Shown here in pieces: positions 1 through 10,116 of a DNA stretch of 64,000 nt (within the stretch, counting starts at the first letter, position 1; each line of letters starts with the position of its first letter). Made by a program: the position numbers and the translations under genes. The notes below the pieces were generated by a model. It saw nothing but the letters and a program-made list of their open reading frames with translations. It was not told the DNA's origin and did not search any database. The stretch is from Macrosoma leucophasiata. Lineage: Eukaryota; Arthropoda; Insecta; Lepidoptera; Hedylidae. The stretch lies in contig JAWQUS010000026.1 of assembly GCA_036365455.1 (NCBI GenBank), positions 17,316,001-17,380,000 of the forward strand, in the 5' to 3' direction.

Positions 1-180
1 TTGTTCCCGCGAATCACGGGAACGGCTGAACCGATTTTGACGGGACTTTCACTGGCAGATAGCTGATGTAATAAGGAGTAACTTAAGCTACTTTTATACT
101 AGCTGCGCCCACGACTTCGTCTGGGTAGATACTGAACAATCATAAATTCAAACGCGGGCGAAATCGCGGGCGCAGCTTGT
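1..180 (+). repeat. HLE fragment (CTAG-ended, Helitron-like family)
   Basis: The stretch from 'gaacggctgaaccgattttg' onward matches the copies at 24595-24915 and 40110-40895 nearly base for base, including 'gatagctgatgtaataagga' and the 'cacgacttcgtc' motif. The family usually closes with 'gcgggcacagctag'; here the end reads 'gcgggcgcagcttg', so the terminus is mutated. The left end lies outside the window. The Helitron-like label is an inference from the CTAG terminus and the absence of terminal inverted repeats or target duplications. Confidence 0.65.
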
Positions 181-1234
181 AATCAATATATTAGAATCGT
201 ATTTTGTTGAGTATTCGGCCGATAATGTACTTTGTTCCTCAATTCACATTTTGTGTGTTTTAAATGTAACGATGGAAAGCATTACACTGAAATTTGTAGG
301 GCACTGAAACTGGGTGATCTAATTGGCAACAACTTTAGTGAGCTGCCCGATCAACATACTGGACAAATTATGACATTTCAATCCCAAATACTATGCTGGT
401 ATTCATTGAAAGTCCGACAAAGGTGATAGTGACGGTGTTAATTTTAATAAATAGTTCAAAATTGCACACAGGTAATGATCAAATAATACGTATTCGATTT
501 TTGCATTTTTTTTAAATATTTCCCACTGCAACATATATTTTTTTTACACTATCAGAAAGAAGAGATTTCAACGACGAAAAAAACCACGAAACTTTAAAAA
601 AAATCGATTGGAAATTTGGGGGTTTTTTCTATATTAATTTTGAAGTTAAGGCGAAATCATAATTTGTTTAATGCCAAAAAATTACAGCGTATTTGGTAGG
701 TACATAAAATGGTAAGTTTTCACCAAATTTCGTAAATCGATTTTTACCCTTAAAATCCCCTTCCCGACCTCGAATCGAGAGTAATTTATTTTTCCTTTCA
801 TTTTTGTTATATTCTCTTCCTTTTCCAATAAGTTTCATTCTACTCGTACTATTTTTTTTTCGTTTCAAATATCATCGACATTGGCCTAGAACTCCGGACT
901 GTCGTCTACCTCGAGGTTACGATGCGACTGATAGATTGCCGCATCCAATTGAACCGGCCTGATTGATGACGCACTTTAACCTCTCCAGATACCCTAACTG
1001 TGATGGGTACGAAGTTTTTGTATTCTAGTGAAGCAATTTTCTAGGTCTTCTAATTTTCAAAAGACACATTATGCTGTTAGCGCGTAAATAATTACAATTT
1101 TTTACTTAATCTTAAGTTAAATGATAATTTAAATTAATAAGAAGGAATACTAGGCCGTTAAGTTTTGGTTAAGTTACACCTTCTATATTAAAGTCTAATC
1201 GGATGAAAGTGTGTAAGATTAAGTTTTATACATA
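181..1234. other. No gene recognised
   Basis: This stretch is AT-rich with only short random open frames. The segment near 895-985 ('ttgccgcatccaattgaacc') resembles segments at 3191-3255 and 4203-4290, so it is probably an old dispersed repeat of unknown class. Confidence 0.5.
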
Positions 1235-1562
1235 CAAGAGAGGGCACGACCTTGGCTAGCAATGTAAAATAATTTTCATTTATAAATTAGATATTATTAA
1301 ACAACATTTACTTGTAAAAATAAATTAAAAAGTAATCTGAACGCCCGAGCGGCCTAGAGGTAAGCAGGTACGTAACCGACTAGCCAGCTGGGCTGCGAAG
1401 AAACTTACTGGTACATAAGCAGAGTTTGAATTGTTGAACGCAATTTTTTCCAAATCGATTGAGGGTTGCACGTTACTACTGTAAGGAATTAATACCCTGA
1501 AGGAGTACAATTATTACACGAAATCTCCTCAATATAAAACCCCAAGGTCGTGCCCTCCCTTG
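1235..1562. mobile_element. TIR element flanked by TA (Tc1/mariner-type MITE)
   Basis: The ends are inverted repeats of 21 bases with one mismatch: the left arm begins CAAGAGAGGGCACGACC (1235-1255) and the right arm ends GGTCGTGCCCTCCCTTG (1542-1562). TA stands directly outside both ends, as expected for the TA target duplication of Tc1/mariner elements. The 328 bp interior carries no transposase, so this is a non-autonomous element. Assignment to the superfamily rests only on the TA and could change. Confidence 0.75.
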
Positions 1563-2496
1563 TAGAGTGATTCACACATGGGACCGCGCAATGCAGCGGT
1601 AGGCGGTGAAGCGGATTTCATGTTGCTTGGCTTCTACATTAAAGACGTTGATACCATTCACACTTACACCGCCGGACCGCGCGGAGAAGCGGTGCCTCGT
1701 GAGTGGAGGATGTTTTGCATTGAAATACAATGGATTTCGAAGATTTTCTTTCTACGCATTCAAAAATGGCGTCAAAAGAGTCCTTCAGGGCTGGCAGCGC
1801 GTTGGCGACTCCCCTGGTGTTGCAAATGTTCATAGGCGACGGTGACCACTTTCCATCAGGTGGCCCGTTTGCTTGTCTGTCAACCTTCAGAAATAAAAAA
1901 AAAGCCACATTTACACTTTTACAATTACTGCTACAACGTTAGCGTCCATTCTGTTCAGCTTGAGTTCTTCTCCTGAATTTTGCGGTAGAGTGGCAGCTCT
2001 CGCTTGTTTCAAAATATTTTTCAGGAAGTGAATTAGTTTCCTCTCTCTGAGCGCCTAACCACCGACAACCTGGACCTTGCTCCGGCTATCGGCGGCCACC
2101 TATTTCGTATTTTTTATGTATATACAATTAAGGTACTTACATAATATTGAAAGTGTAAATTGAGATGTACGCTATCCTAATCCTAATCTGGTAAGTTGGA
2201 TCAAACTGCACACGGTGTGCAAGTTTGATTAAAATCGGTTAAGTAGTTTAGGAGTCCATCGCGAACTAACACTGTGACTAGTAATGGATTAATTAGCATT
2301 CGCATTAATTTAAAGCATGTTAAGCTGTATTAGCATTTAGCAAATTAAATTAAGATGTAAAATTCTGCAAAATGTGAAACGCTAATTCACAATTATTTTG
2401 TTATTATCTTCGATTTGTTTGCATTTAGGATAGTATATTGAATGAATGCGTGAGATTTTTGAATAAAAATTAGTGTGGCACGCAACACAGCACTTC
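1563..2496. other. No gene recognised
   Basis: A slightly more GC-rich patch (about 1570-1900) stays open in several overlapping frames on both strands (for example 1578-1835 plus and 1639-1908 minus). None of the translations resembles a known family, and overlapping frames on both strands argue for chance. From about 2285 the sequence is AT-rich with recurring TTAGCAT/ATTAGC motifs. Confidence 0.5.
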
Positions 2497-2782
2497 ACTG
2501 GTGGTAGAGCTCCAGTGACGGAGCTCGCGGGCGTAGGCATCACCGCATTACCTAATATACTTGCCGCTAAATGGTAGTGTTCAGCATTATCGTGTTCCGG
2601 TCAGGTGGTAATGTACGGCCCTGTAATTTCCAGCACAGAGGCATAACACCTTAGGCCTCAGGAGTGGTAACGCATCTGCATTTTGACCTTAGTCTTTGTG
2701 TGGGTGTCTATAGGCTGCAGTCATCGCTTAATATCAATGTGAACTGCATGCTTGTTTGTTGCCACTCCTTAACATAAAAAAA
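2497..2782 (+). repeat. LR1 repeat, near full length
   Basis: This is a clean reference copy of the commonest repeat in the window. It begins ACTGGTGGTAGAGCTCCAGT, forms a small hairpin (GAGCTCC/GGAGCTC) just inside the 5' end, continues through 'taccta..cttgccgctaaatgg' and 'gccctgtaatttcc', and ends 'gcatgcttgttt...cataaaaaaa'. The A-rich end and one-sided truncation of other copies suggest a retroposon (SINE, or 3' end of a LINE). No clear Pol III A/B boxes or coding sequence are visible, so the class is uncertain. Confidence 0.75.
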
Positions 2783-3396
2783 CAACAATTTAACATTAAA
2801 AAATTAATTTGCATATTAACAGAAATCATATACTTCATTAGGTATCAATTAGCAAATAGCATAGCAATAGCAATTAGCATGATGACTCACAAAATCGCAT
2901 GCTTATTAAATTAACGAGAAATATAGCATTAATTACTGTGACACGTAATTAAAATATATTAAGAAGATGTTATATTCCATATATGTAAAAATATAAAATA
3001 TGTAAAAGGATGAATAAATGGAATATATTTTCCTTCAGGGATGTGCATTTACAATTAATTATCGGTCGTACATCACATTGTATCCCATACGGATTCATTG
3101 ATCGTCGCTCAACGACAACCAACTCAATTACGGGATTGTGTTCCGTGTATACAAAACGCAATTGGATGTTTCACAATAAATAGTGGCATACAGTGACAAA
3201 GTGGAGTGTCCGCTCGGCGCGGCTTGATGGATTGGCGTCTCGAATAGAAGCCCCCTACGTGTTTGTCCATCAATTACGACTGTATTACATGCACTTATAT
3301 GTTTCATACACAACATGACGTGACGTTTAACCGGCAACTAAAATTAATCGTTAAATTTACTTTTTACGTGTTGTATTTTTCGCATAATCAAACTAA
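2783..3396. other. AT-rich stretch, no gene recognised
   Basis: The TTAGCAT-rich low-complexity sequence that precedes LR1 (2285-2400) resumes after it (2810-2900), so LR1 probably landed inside this patch. A segment at 3191-3255 ('cagtgacaaagtgga', 'cttgatggattgg') is shared with 4203-4290. Nothing else is recognisable. Confidence 0.45.
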
Positions 3397-3739
3397 TAAT
3401 GGCAACCCATTATACGTCCCACAGCTGGGCACGACTCCCTCCCCTTTTTGAGGGGAGGCCTGGAGCTTACTCCACCACGCTGCTGCTGTGGAGATGCGGG
3501 TGAGTGGCCAAGCCGCTGTCGGATGTTTACGATGCCCATAAAGCCTCCGACAAGGTTTAACGACTGCTATCTATCGATAGCAACCGGGACCGACGGCTTA
3601 ACGTGCCCTCTGATGCACGGACACGCGCATTTTAATTTGCCAGTAGTGGTCACCCATCACACAACCGACCGCGCCCGAATCGCTTAACAAGTAGATCGCT
3701 TACGATCTACTTGGTTAAGCGCGGGCCCATACTAGCTTC
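3397..3739 (-). mobile_element. SINE-C copy 1 (5S rRNA-headed SINE)
   Basis: Read on the minus strand, this has a 5' head related to 5S rRNA, a middle section ('cacgttaagccgtcggtccc'), a LINE-like tail containing 'cagc-tgtgggacgt', and 'gggttgccattatta' at the 3' end. It is the most diverged of the five copies: the head region is altered around 3690-3735 and no target duplication is obvious. It is presumably an old insertion. Confidence 0.8.
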
Positions 3740-3820
3740 ATACAATTTTTGAAGCGAGCCAATTGACACTACTAAATCAAAATTCCTAAACTATTCAACA
3801 AAACTTACTATATCTAATAT

Positions 3821-3941
3821 TTAAAAAAAAAACCTTAAATAAACTATCTTAAAATAAATAAACCTTAAATAAACTATCTCAAAATAATAAATAAATAATT
3901 TATTGATTTTAAGATAGTTTATTTAAGGTTTTTTTTTTAAT
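3821..3941. repeat. Near-perfect AT-rich inverted repeat (hairpin)
   Basis: The left arm 'aaaccttaaataaactatct' is matched by the right arm 'agatagtttatttaaggttt', with a second partial repeat of the left arm in the loop. The arms are about 30-40 bases. No protein or target duplication was identified. It could be a small foldback element or a local inverted duplication. Confidence 0.7.
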
Positions 3942-4024
3942 ATTTGTAATGAATTGTATTTAATTACCATTAAATATATGAAAAAGTAAACGAGAAAGTT
4001 AACGAGTTATGTTACTATCTCTAA

Positions 4025-4165
4025 TTGAAATAAAACTATCTTTTCGGATTTATCTCGCGTAATGAAACCTCAAACTATTTTCAAATTTAATCAGGCACTT
4101 CTGTCGCTTCCCAGCTACCGTGCTGCCGAGCAGACTTCATCAGATCTGATTTTAATATCAGATTT
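4025..4165 (-). mobile_element. Penelope-like element terminal fragment
   Basis: The segment 'tcggatttatctcgcgt' and the following sequence are shared with 42185-42320, where the same terminal sequence is contiguous with a GIY-YIG coding remnant. This is therefore a 3' terminal piece of the same Penelope-like family without coding sequence. The assignment depends on that in-window comparison. Confidence 0.55.
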
Positions 4166-4202
4166 GGTTCGGAAACTCATTTGACTATAAGGTTCTGTGC
4201 AA

Positions 4203-4320
4203 TTGAGTGACAAAGTGGACTAGCAGCTAGCTACTAGCGACTTGATCGATGGCCGCCTCCAATTGAATCCGCCTGTGTGATGGACGACACACCCGCCGCA
4301 CTCTAGCCAACTTGCCATAG
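4203..4320. repeat. Short dispersed repeat of unknown class
   Basis: 'gtgacaaagtgga', 'gacttgat.gatgg' and 'gcctccaattgaa' recur in the same order at 3191-3255 and, more weakly, at about 895-985. There are three diverged copies and no visible ends. It could be part of a longer unrecognised transposon. Confidence 0.4.
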
Positions 4321-4641
4321 TGTTTACCCTGTTGAAAGCGCTGGTTAAGTGGGCCAACAGGCGGCAGTATTGTCTTGTTAGCAGTTCGTACAAGTTAGTT
4401 ATGTGCTACGATGTGTCATGAGGATTCTACGCTAAATATGCAATGCATCGTTCTGCAATCATATTTGTTGTACAGCTAAGTTACAGATTTCCATCACAAT
4501 TCTCAATAAGATGCGTTAACAATTTTGAGGCCTAAGATGTTTGTCATGAAAGTTTAATTGAGAGCCCCAATCAACTAAGCAAACTTTTTATTCGTTATTG
4601 AAAAATAATTCTGCAAATGCAAAGGCAGTCCACCACTATCT

Positions 4642-4851
4642 TTTTTTTTTTTTCGCTTACACTCACAGCCCTACAGTAGGTATAAACCTGTGTCGTGGGT
4701 GCCGTTGTATACATACAACACATACACAAACATCCAGACCCGAAGCATATATCTGTAGGCCATACAAATATTTGTCCCGGAGCGGGGATTGAACCCGCGA
4801 CCCTTCGAATCAAACGGTCGTCTCACACCACTGGACTAACCGGGTCGCCGG
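4642..4851 (-). mobile_element. SINE-A copy 1, tRNA-headed SINE
   Basis: On the minus strand the head reads like a tRNA gene, with A-box-like GGTTAGTCCAGTGG and B-box-like GGTTCAATCCCC. A body with 'ggtctggatgtttgtg' and a T-rich/A-rich 3' end follow. The short direct repeat ACTATCT flanks it (4635-4641 and 4852-4858), consistent with retroposition. A second copy lies at 38020-38235. Confidence 0.8.
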
Positions 4852-4875
4852 ACTATCTGCATCCAAACAACTTCA

Positions 4876-4986
4876 GAGCTCAGGGGTGGTAATGGATCTG
4901 CATTTTGGCCTGTAGTTTAGAAGTCATCACTTAACAACAGCCTAAATTGCGTGCTTGTTTGCCACCATCATTACACAAAAAAAAAA
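4876..4986 (+). repeat. LR1 3'-terminal fragment
   Basis: This holds only the last third of LR1 ('caggggtggtaatggatctg' to 'gcttgtttgccacc', then an A-tract). The loss of the 5' part is typical of 5'-truncated retroposons. Confidence 0.65.
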
Positions 4987-5394
4987 CATAAAAGCAGGAA
5001 ATAATTAATCGAACGCAAATTTAAATTTTATTAGGTAGGTACAGATAGAGATCGCCGTTTATCCATATTCAATCAAACATTGCTTTTAATATGGTCAAGC
5101 GGCAAGTGCCCTGATTGTAAAAAATATCTATATCAATCAATTAATTCCAATGTGGATTTAGAGATTCAATAGCCTTTATCCTTTCTTGGAATTCAAACGA
5201 AGGCCACACAGTGGGTGTGACCTTCGATCAACATCTCAATCAACATTCTCATTTTCATCAACATTCAACAAGGATCTCCAAAGAAAACAAATTTGGCATC
5301 GCGGTCGTTGACTGCTGCAGCCTATCGATGTAACAACTCGTGTATTTTATCCACAATCACAAGTTGAATATCCTTGAATTGTACTTTCTACTAA
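4987..5394. other. No gene recognised
   Basis: AT-rich sequence. A short patch near 5225-5285 is rich in 'atcaacat' motifs, similar in style to the minisatellite at 44865-45120. Confidence 0.4.
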
Positions 5395-5735
5395 ACTAGC
5401 GGCCCGTCCGGCTTGCAATCTTGCCTACCCTCTCCTATTCATCTTAGAGTGATGTAAAAGCCTTCCTCGATATATAAGCTATCTAACACTGAAATAATTT
5501 TTAAAATCGGACCAGCAGTTCCTGAGATTAGCGTGTTCAAGCAAACAAACAGATAAACAAACAACTCTTGAGCTTTATAATATTAGTATAGATTTAATAC
5601 TTTCTCGCCACGGCTTCGCACGCAATTATTGTAATATAGCCTATGTCACTCAGTGAAGATGCAGCTTTCTAATGGTGAAAGATTTTTTTAAATCGGTGCA
5701 GTCGTTTTAGTGTGTAAATATTATTCATACTCATC
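5395..5735 (-). repeat. Two HLE-family fragments in tandem
   Basis: On the minus strand, 5395-5594 runs from 'ataatattagtata' through 'gaacacgctaatctcagga' to 'ggacgggccgctagt', the same layout as 48586-48812. A second, more diverged piece of similar design (5602-5735) has 'gcgaagccgtggcgagaaag' near its end. No coding capacity is seen. Confidence 0.6.
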
Positions 5736-6961
5736 CTCATGTCAGACAAGCATTTTTTGATTCATGATTCAAAATTTACTAAATCACTTGGAAGTGAAAA
5801 AAAAATCTTGGGATAGGTCATATAACAAAAAAAAAATTAATACAAATAGATTGATATGTCAAATGAAACATTGTAATAAAATAAACAATCGTTCAAAAAT
5901 AGCAATGAGTTCAAATAGAAATAAGCTGGAGACTATAAGCTTGGAACTGTAGACTTAAAAATCGGTAGATAAGAGTAATCTGTGAGCCGCTTTATGACCA
6001 TTATACAAAAATAAAAAAAATTGGGGCGTCTCCATACTATTATGCGGAAATGAAACTTAAAACCTTTTTTTTAATCAAACCTATATTTGTATCGTGGCTA
6101 TCGATAGATCTTTGAAAACGACATGCCAAACAATTTGTACACGTAAAATATTTAATTTTTATTAGGTATCGACCACCATTTAAGGACTTTAGAATATTCT
6201 AAATATAGTGAAGTCTGGCAAGTAATTTCCCAGACGCTAAGCCTCCGAGCGTCGCATAAGCTTCACCCACGCCGAACCTCGTTGCGACGGGACTTAATAA
6301 CTCTTCTGTTACCTACATCTTGCAAAATTCGCGACTTAGTACTGATATTATACATAAATAAAAATGGATTGCTAAATGTGTTGCTAAGCGCAATAGTCCG
6401 CAATACCTACTCGGGTAATGCTGGACCGAGTTCGCAAATTATTTTTGTGTTGTATTGTCCGGAGATAGTTTTAATTAAAGAAAAAAATAGAAAGTTGCCC
6501 GAAAAATTTGAAATTTTAAGAAAACTTTGCGACCATATTTCCTTCATCACTGTAAATCTTATGGCCCTTGACAGAACGGTCAGTCGTTTTAAACAGCAAA
6601 TCTGATATGGATGATGATGAAAATAACGTGGGATGGACAGCAGCGTCTCCCGATAAAATGATTACCATTGCGTCCGCCGTGGACACTCGGCTAAAATTCT
6701 GGTTACCTACTACATAGACATCAATCAGGACGTGTTTTTACACGCGCACACACACACAATTGCCCGCTCGCAACCTCAGTGCACGAGGCTGTCGGCATGG
6801 CACTCGAGGGGAGGTGCGGGCTGCAAGAGAAGAAATTAGAAGAGATCTCGCAGTGTCCATTCTACACGTATTATTATATTATATTCTCTGAAAGCTTTTT
6901 TAGCGATTAGGTATTGCATATTCTCTCTTAATGACGCACAACCCTATTGTGGTCATCTTTG
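5736..6961. other. No gene recognised; one unassigned open frame
   Basis: An open frame of 107 codons (6282-6605, plus) has no motif I recognise and no nearby splice or promoter context that would support it. A short CA/CG-rich run lies at 6735-6765. The rest is AT-rich and featureless. Confidence 0.4.
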
Positions 6962-7215
6962 GGGAATGCTTTTGTCCAGCAGTGGACGACTTTCTAGACG
7001 CGTTGAAAATAGCTTGAAGAAATTGATTGTTGTGGAAAAAGGGCAAGAGGCCGATCTCCAACCAGATGGACCAGCTCAAGGACAACCCACCATCTCTTTT
7101 TTACACCAGGGTGCAAAGAGCCGCAAATGGCCGCAGACCGGAGCCGATGCAGATAGTTCGTCCGATTGAGAGTAACGCCAGGATAATCACGATCCTCAGT
7201 CATGAGGGATCGACC
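6962..7215 (+). pseudogene. Broken C-terminal fragment of a non-LTR retrotransposon
   Basis: 'gtccagcagtggacg' at 6969 is a typical non-LTR 3' motif. Downstream, the frame at 7027-7239 encodes RPISNQMDQLKD, then YTRVQRAANGRR and 'RPIESNARIITIL'. I recognise these as the extreme C-terminus of insect endonuclease/reverse-transcriptase LINEs (RTE-like). Only the tail of the polyprotein survives, with substitutions and an altered end. No catalytic domain is present. Confidence 0.6.
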
Positions 7216-7607
7216 AGAGAGAGGACGTCTTTCAGCTAAATTGATAAATCGAATGTTAACAAACTATCAAAAATTAATCTTGATATCACCAACTTAAATC
7301 CCTAATACTTAAATAATATGCACATGGATCTCAACGCAGTTCTCGAAAAAGCCTTCCCAGTTATCCCGCCGACTGCAACGGGCTTGAATGTAACTCTTGC
7401 AATCGGAGCGCGCATAAAAGGCAAAAATCGTTTGATTCTAACGCTCTATTCAATTACCGGCGAACACCTTCAATCTCGAGTCTTAATGAATCGCCGCTAA
7501 AACGGTAACGCCTTCAAAGCGCCACTTTTTTGTGATTTAAAACGCGATAAGCCATTCAGCCATACTTGTTCTTTAGAGCATAATTGGGCATCTCAGTTGG
7601 TAAGTTC
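7216..7607. other. No gene recognised
   Basis: Contains a 60-codon open frame (7318-7500) without recognisable similarity. No repeat shared with the rest of the window was noticed. Confidence 0.4.
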
Positions 7608-7745
7608 TGACACACCTCCCGTGCTTTCTCTTATGAAGGGAATTATGAATGTTGAAAAAGCACGGGAGGTGTGTCATGCCCAGGATATCTGGCGCTCCAC
7701 ACTCTCTGCCTACCCCGTAAGGAACTTGGCGATAAGATACACACT
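7608..7745 (+). repeat. LINE-3 3' end with a local inverted duplication
   Basis: From 7657 onward ('gcacgggaggtgtgtcatgc', then 'gatatctggcgctccacact' and 'ctgcctaccccgtaagg') this is the LINE-3 3' end seen at 34835-35150. Immediately upstream (7608-7627) lies an inverted copy of its first 20 bases (TGACACACCTCCCGTGCTTT), giving a hairpin with a ~30-base loop. The inverted piece is absent from the other LINE-3 copies. Confidence 0.7.
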
Positions 7746-7849
7746 CAGTTGGTATGGAACCAACAAAAACTCGAGGAAAACCACCGCAATACTTAATTCA
7801 ATTAGGCAAGTATATGTCCACTTAGTCACAATATCTACAGTTTAGTGTT

Positions 7850-7945
7850 CCATACAACAACCGCGATTTTGTTACCTTTTTTTTTGATGATGGTACGGAA
7901 CCCTTCATGCGCGACTCCGACTCCCATTTGGCAACTTTTTTTCCT
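7850..7945 (+). repeat. Dispersed repeat end ('ggtacggaacccttcatgcg')
   Basis: 'gatggtacggaacccttcat' followed by 'gcgcgactccgactcccatt' is a sequence I recognise as one end of a very common insect dispersed repeat. The partner portion ('ggggtttcgtacc') occurs at 23815-24110. The class is not established from this window. Confidence 0.45.
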
Positions 7946-8539
7946 TATGCCATGAAAGTGGTAAACAAGAAGAATTATACTAATAATAGCTGAATTCATA
8001 GTGGTCTCAATTGCAAATTGATTGCTAATGGCGGTAAGGCTACAGTGTTGTTTGCCATTTCATGACTTAAAAAATCTTGCCAACCCTAAGGCCCTGGCTT
8101 TTCTATTTCAATGTTATGCCACGTTCCCGAAACACACTAGTATTGAGATGTGGTAAAGGTAGGTTAAAACTTCTAACGAGTAAATTACGGTTATGCGCAT
8201 ATGTCTACGCTCTCAGACTCCGTCTACGCTGTAAACTGTCTTTACAGACATGTCCGGAGAATAACGTTGAATATAAAAACCAATGCTGGTCACACACAAT
8301 TAGTTTTGCTTGCACATGTTGCAGTTTATATGAGTTTACCTAAAAATCGGGGTCACACAAGCCACAGCTGATAATCACTTAACGTGTATTTTTTATTAAC
8401 ATTGCGACTAATATTAAGGCCTTAAGTAGGGTGAATTGCCTAAATTCGTACATGATTTTAGTCAAATTCTAGAAAATACTTTTAATTGAATCCGCAATAT
8501 AGAAATACACGACGACAGACAAGGATTCAATGAATACTT
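7946..8539. other. No gene recognised
   Basis: The open frame at 8077-8343 (88 codons, plus) has no recognisable motif. No repeats were noticed. Confidence 0.4.
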
Positions 8540-8719
8540 TTAATTGAACAGAATGTTAAATTTACTTACCCCCTTGTTCGGCGAAATAAGTACCGCCTGT
8601 CCGGCGAAACAAGTTACGCCAGACCATAGTAAAATAAGAAGTACTTGAAATAAAACTAGTAAAATAGTGAAATAATAATAGTAGTTGAAATAAAATAAGA
8701 ACAGCAAGTAGTCGAAATA

Positions 8720-9080
8720 AATCCAAAATGGCGAACACTTTTCTTTTCGAAAAAGTGATATGGGTGTCAATTTCATTATTTCTTGGGATGCTGATTTCGA
8801 AAATGGCATCCATTTGCAGATCCAAGATGGCTGACAGATTTTTTTTTTTTAATATCATATGGGTATCAATTTCTAAGTGTCTTGGGGTGCTGATTTCGAA
8901 AATGGCATCATTTTTCAGATCCAAGATGGCGGACATAATATTTTTTTCGAATTGTGATATGGGTGTCAATTTGCCTTTAAAATCGAAGACGGCGGAGATA
9001 ATTATTTTTCGAAAATATGATACGGATTTCAATTTTACGGTTTCTTGAGGTAGGTGCAAATTTTTGAAATTCAAGATAGC
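8720..9080. repeat. Tandem array of diverged ~110 bp units
   Basis: The block 'atatgggtgtcaatttc...tgctgatttcgaaaatggca...cagatccaagatggc' recurs about three and a half times with decay. The minus frame stays open across the array (8562-9074, 170 codons) and yields repeated segments such as AILDLK.DAIFEIS.PR..EIDTH. The periodic unit explains why the frame stays open; there is no recognised domain. A minisatellite is the simplest reading, and a repeat-protein remnant is a weaker alternative. Confidence 0.7.
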
Positions 9081-9089
9081 GATTTTAAA

Positions 9090-9892
9090 GGAGATATCAT
9101 TTTCGTAATTATCACCTCAAGGAACTCTGATATTGATACCCTTATTGCTTACATACCATTTACTGGTAGGTAAAGTAGATGATATGGAGGTGTTCACGCC
9201 TTCGAGCTCGTTCATTAAAGTTCTAACACCATACAGTCATACATAGTACAACAGCCCACCATTCTTATGTACATAAAATATCAAGTTTTTAAATAATCCA
9301 AGTTTAAACCGTTCGCAACGCAGAAATAACTTACGAGCAAAAATCAAGCAAGTTTCGCTCGTTACCCGTACCAATAGCGAAAGTTGTATTCAAAACCGTT
9401 CCAGTAGTTTAATCACTGTGATGCAATATTAATAAGCACAGTAATGCTTGATTAAGTAATTGTAGAGGATACAATTACTTAATCTTTGATCTTGTCGACC
9501 AAGTACAGCGAGTATCCGCTAGATTGCTTTTATTTTGACAAATATTTGATGAGCTCCGTTTTGCCAAGGTCATTCAGGCTACTTAACCCCTTAACTGACA
9601 AAAAAAACCCATTCGTCCATTATGCAACGCCGCGCCGCGGAGAGCAGAAATGCAGGTAGGTATCGATCGCACATATCTTATTCATAGGCCGCGAGTACCA
9701 TGCAATCATATTCATTGCATACCGCTACAACTGCGCTTTCACAGACTGAAAACTTACTTGGCTACTATTTTGTTTACATAAAGTGATTTTTTGGGATAAA
9801 TTCAGAATAGGAGATGAAATAAACTGAAAAGAATAACCTCGGCTACAATTCTTTAAAAACTATCAAGAATTTTCTCAATAAATAAGCGCTTA
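9090..9892. other. No gene recognised
   Basis: AT-rich with a GC-rich spot near 9625-9650. No shared repeats were noticed. Confidence 0.4.
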
Positions 9893-10060
9893 ATCGACAA
9901 ACGACAGTCATAAAGCGGGCATTAGACGAATGCGCAGCATGTGTGAGGGCAGTAAGTTAGCTCAGCACTTAGCCGGCTCATTGGTCGCGTCGCAGCGCCG
10001 TAGCCACCCACTCGTACAGTTCGCTTAACTCCCCATCACGTCGTCGTCCCTTAAGAATTG
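9893..10060 (+). repeat. Left member of a ~1 kb-spaced direct duplication
   Basis: The ~165 bp block containing 'gtgtgagggcagtaagttag' and 'gtagccacccactcgtacag' is repeated at 10906-11070 with roughly 85-90% identity by eye. The pair brackets the FB1 element at 10117-10760. No coding capacity is recognised in either copy. Confidence 0.75.
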
Positions 10061-10116
10061 TCGCGCCAGACATAGTAAAATAATGTATCTACGTAATTTG
10101 ACAATTGTTTTTGTGA

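Noticed and set aside
6282..6605. 107-codon plus-strand frame as a gene
   Set aside because: The translation has no recognisable family motif; in 64 kb of AT-rich DNA a few frames of this length are expected by chance.
8562..9074. Ankyrin- or HEAT-like repeat protein
   Set aside because: The repeated peptide does not match a known repeat motif and the DNA unit itself is a decayed tandem repeat.
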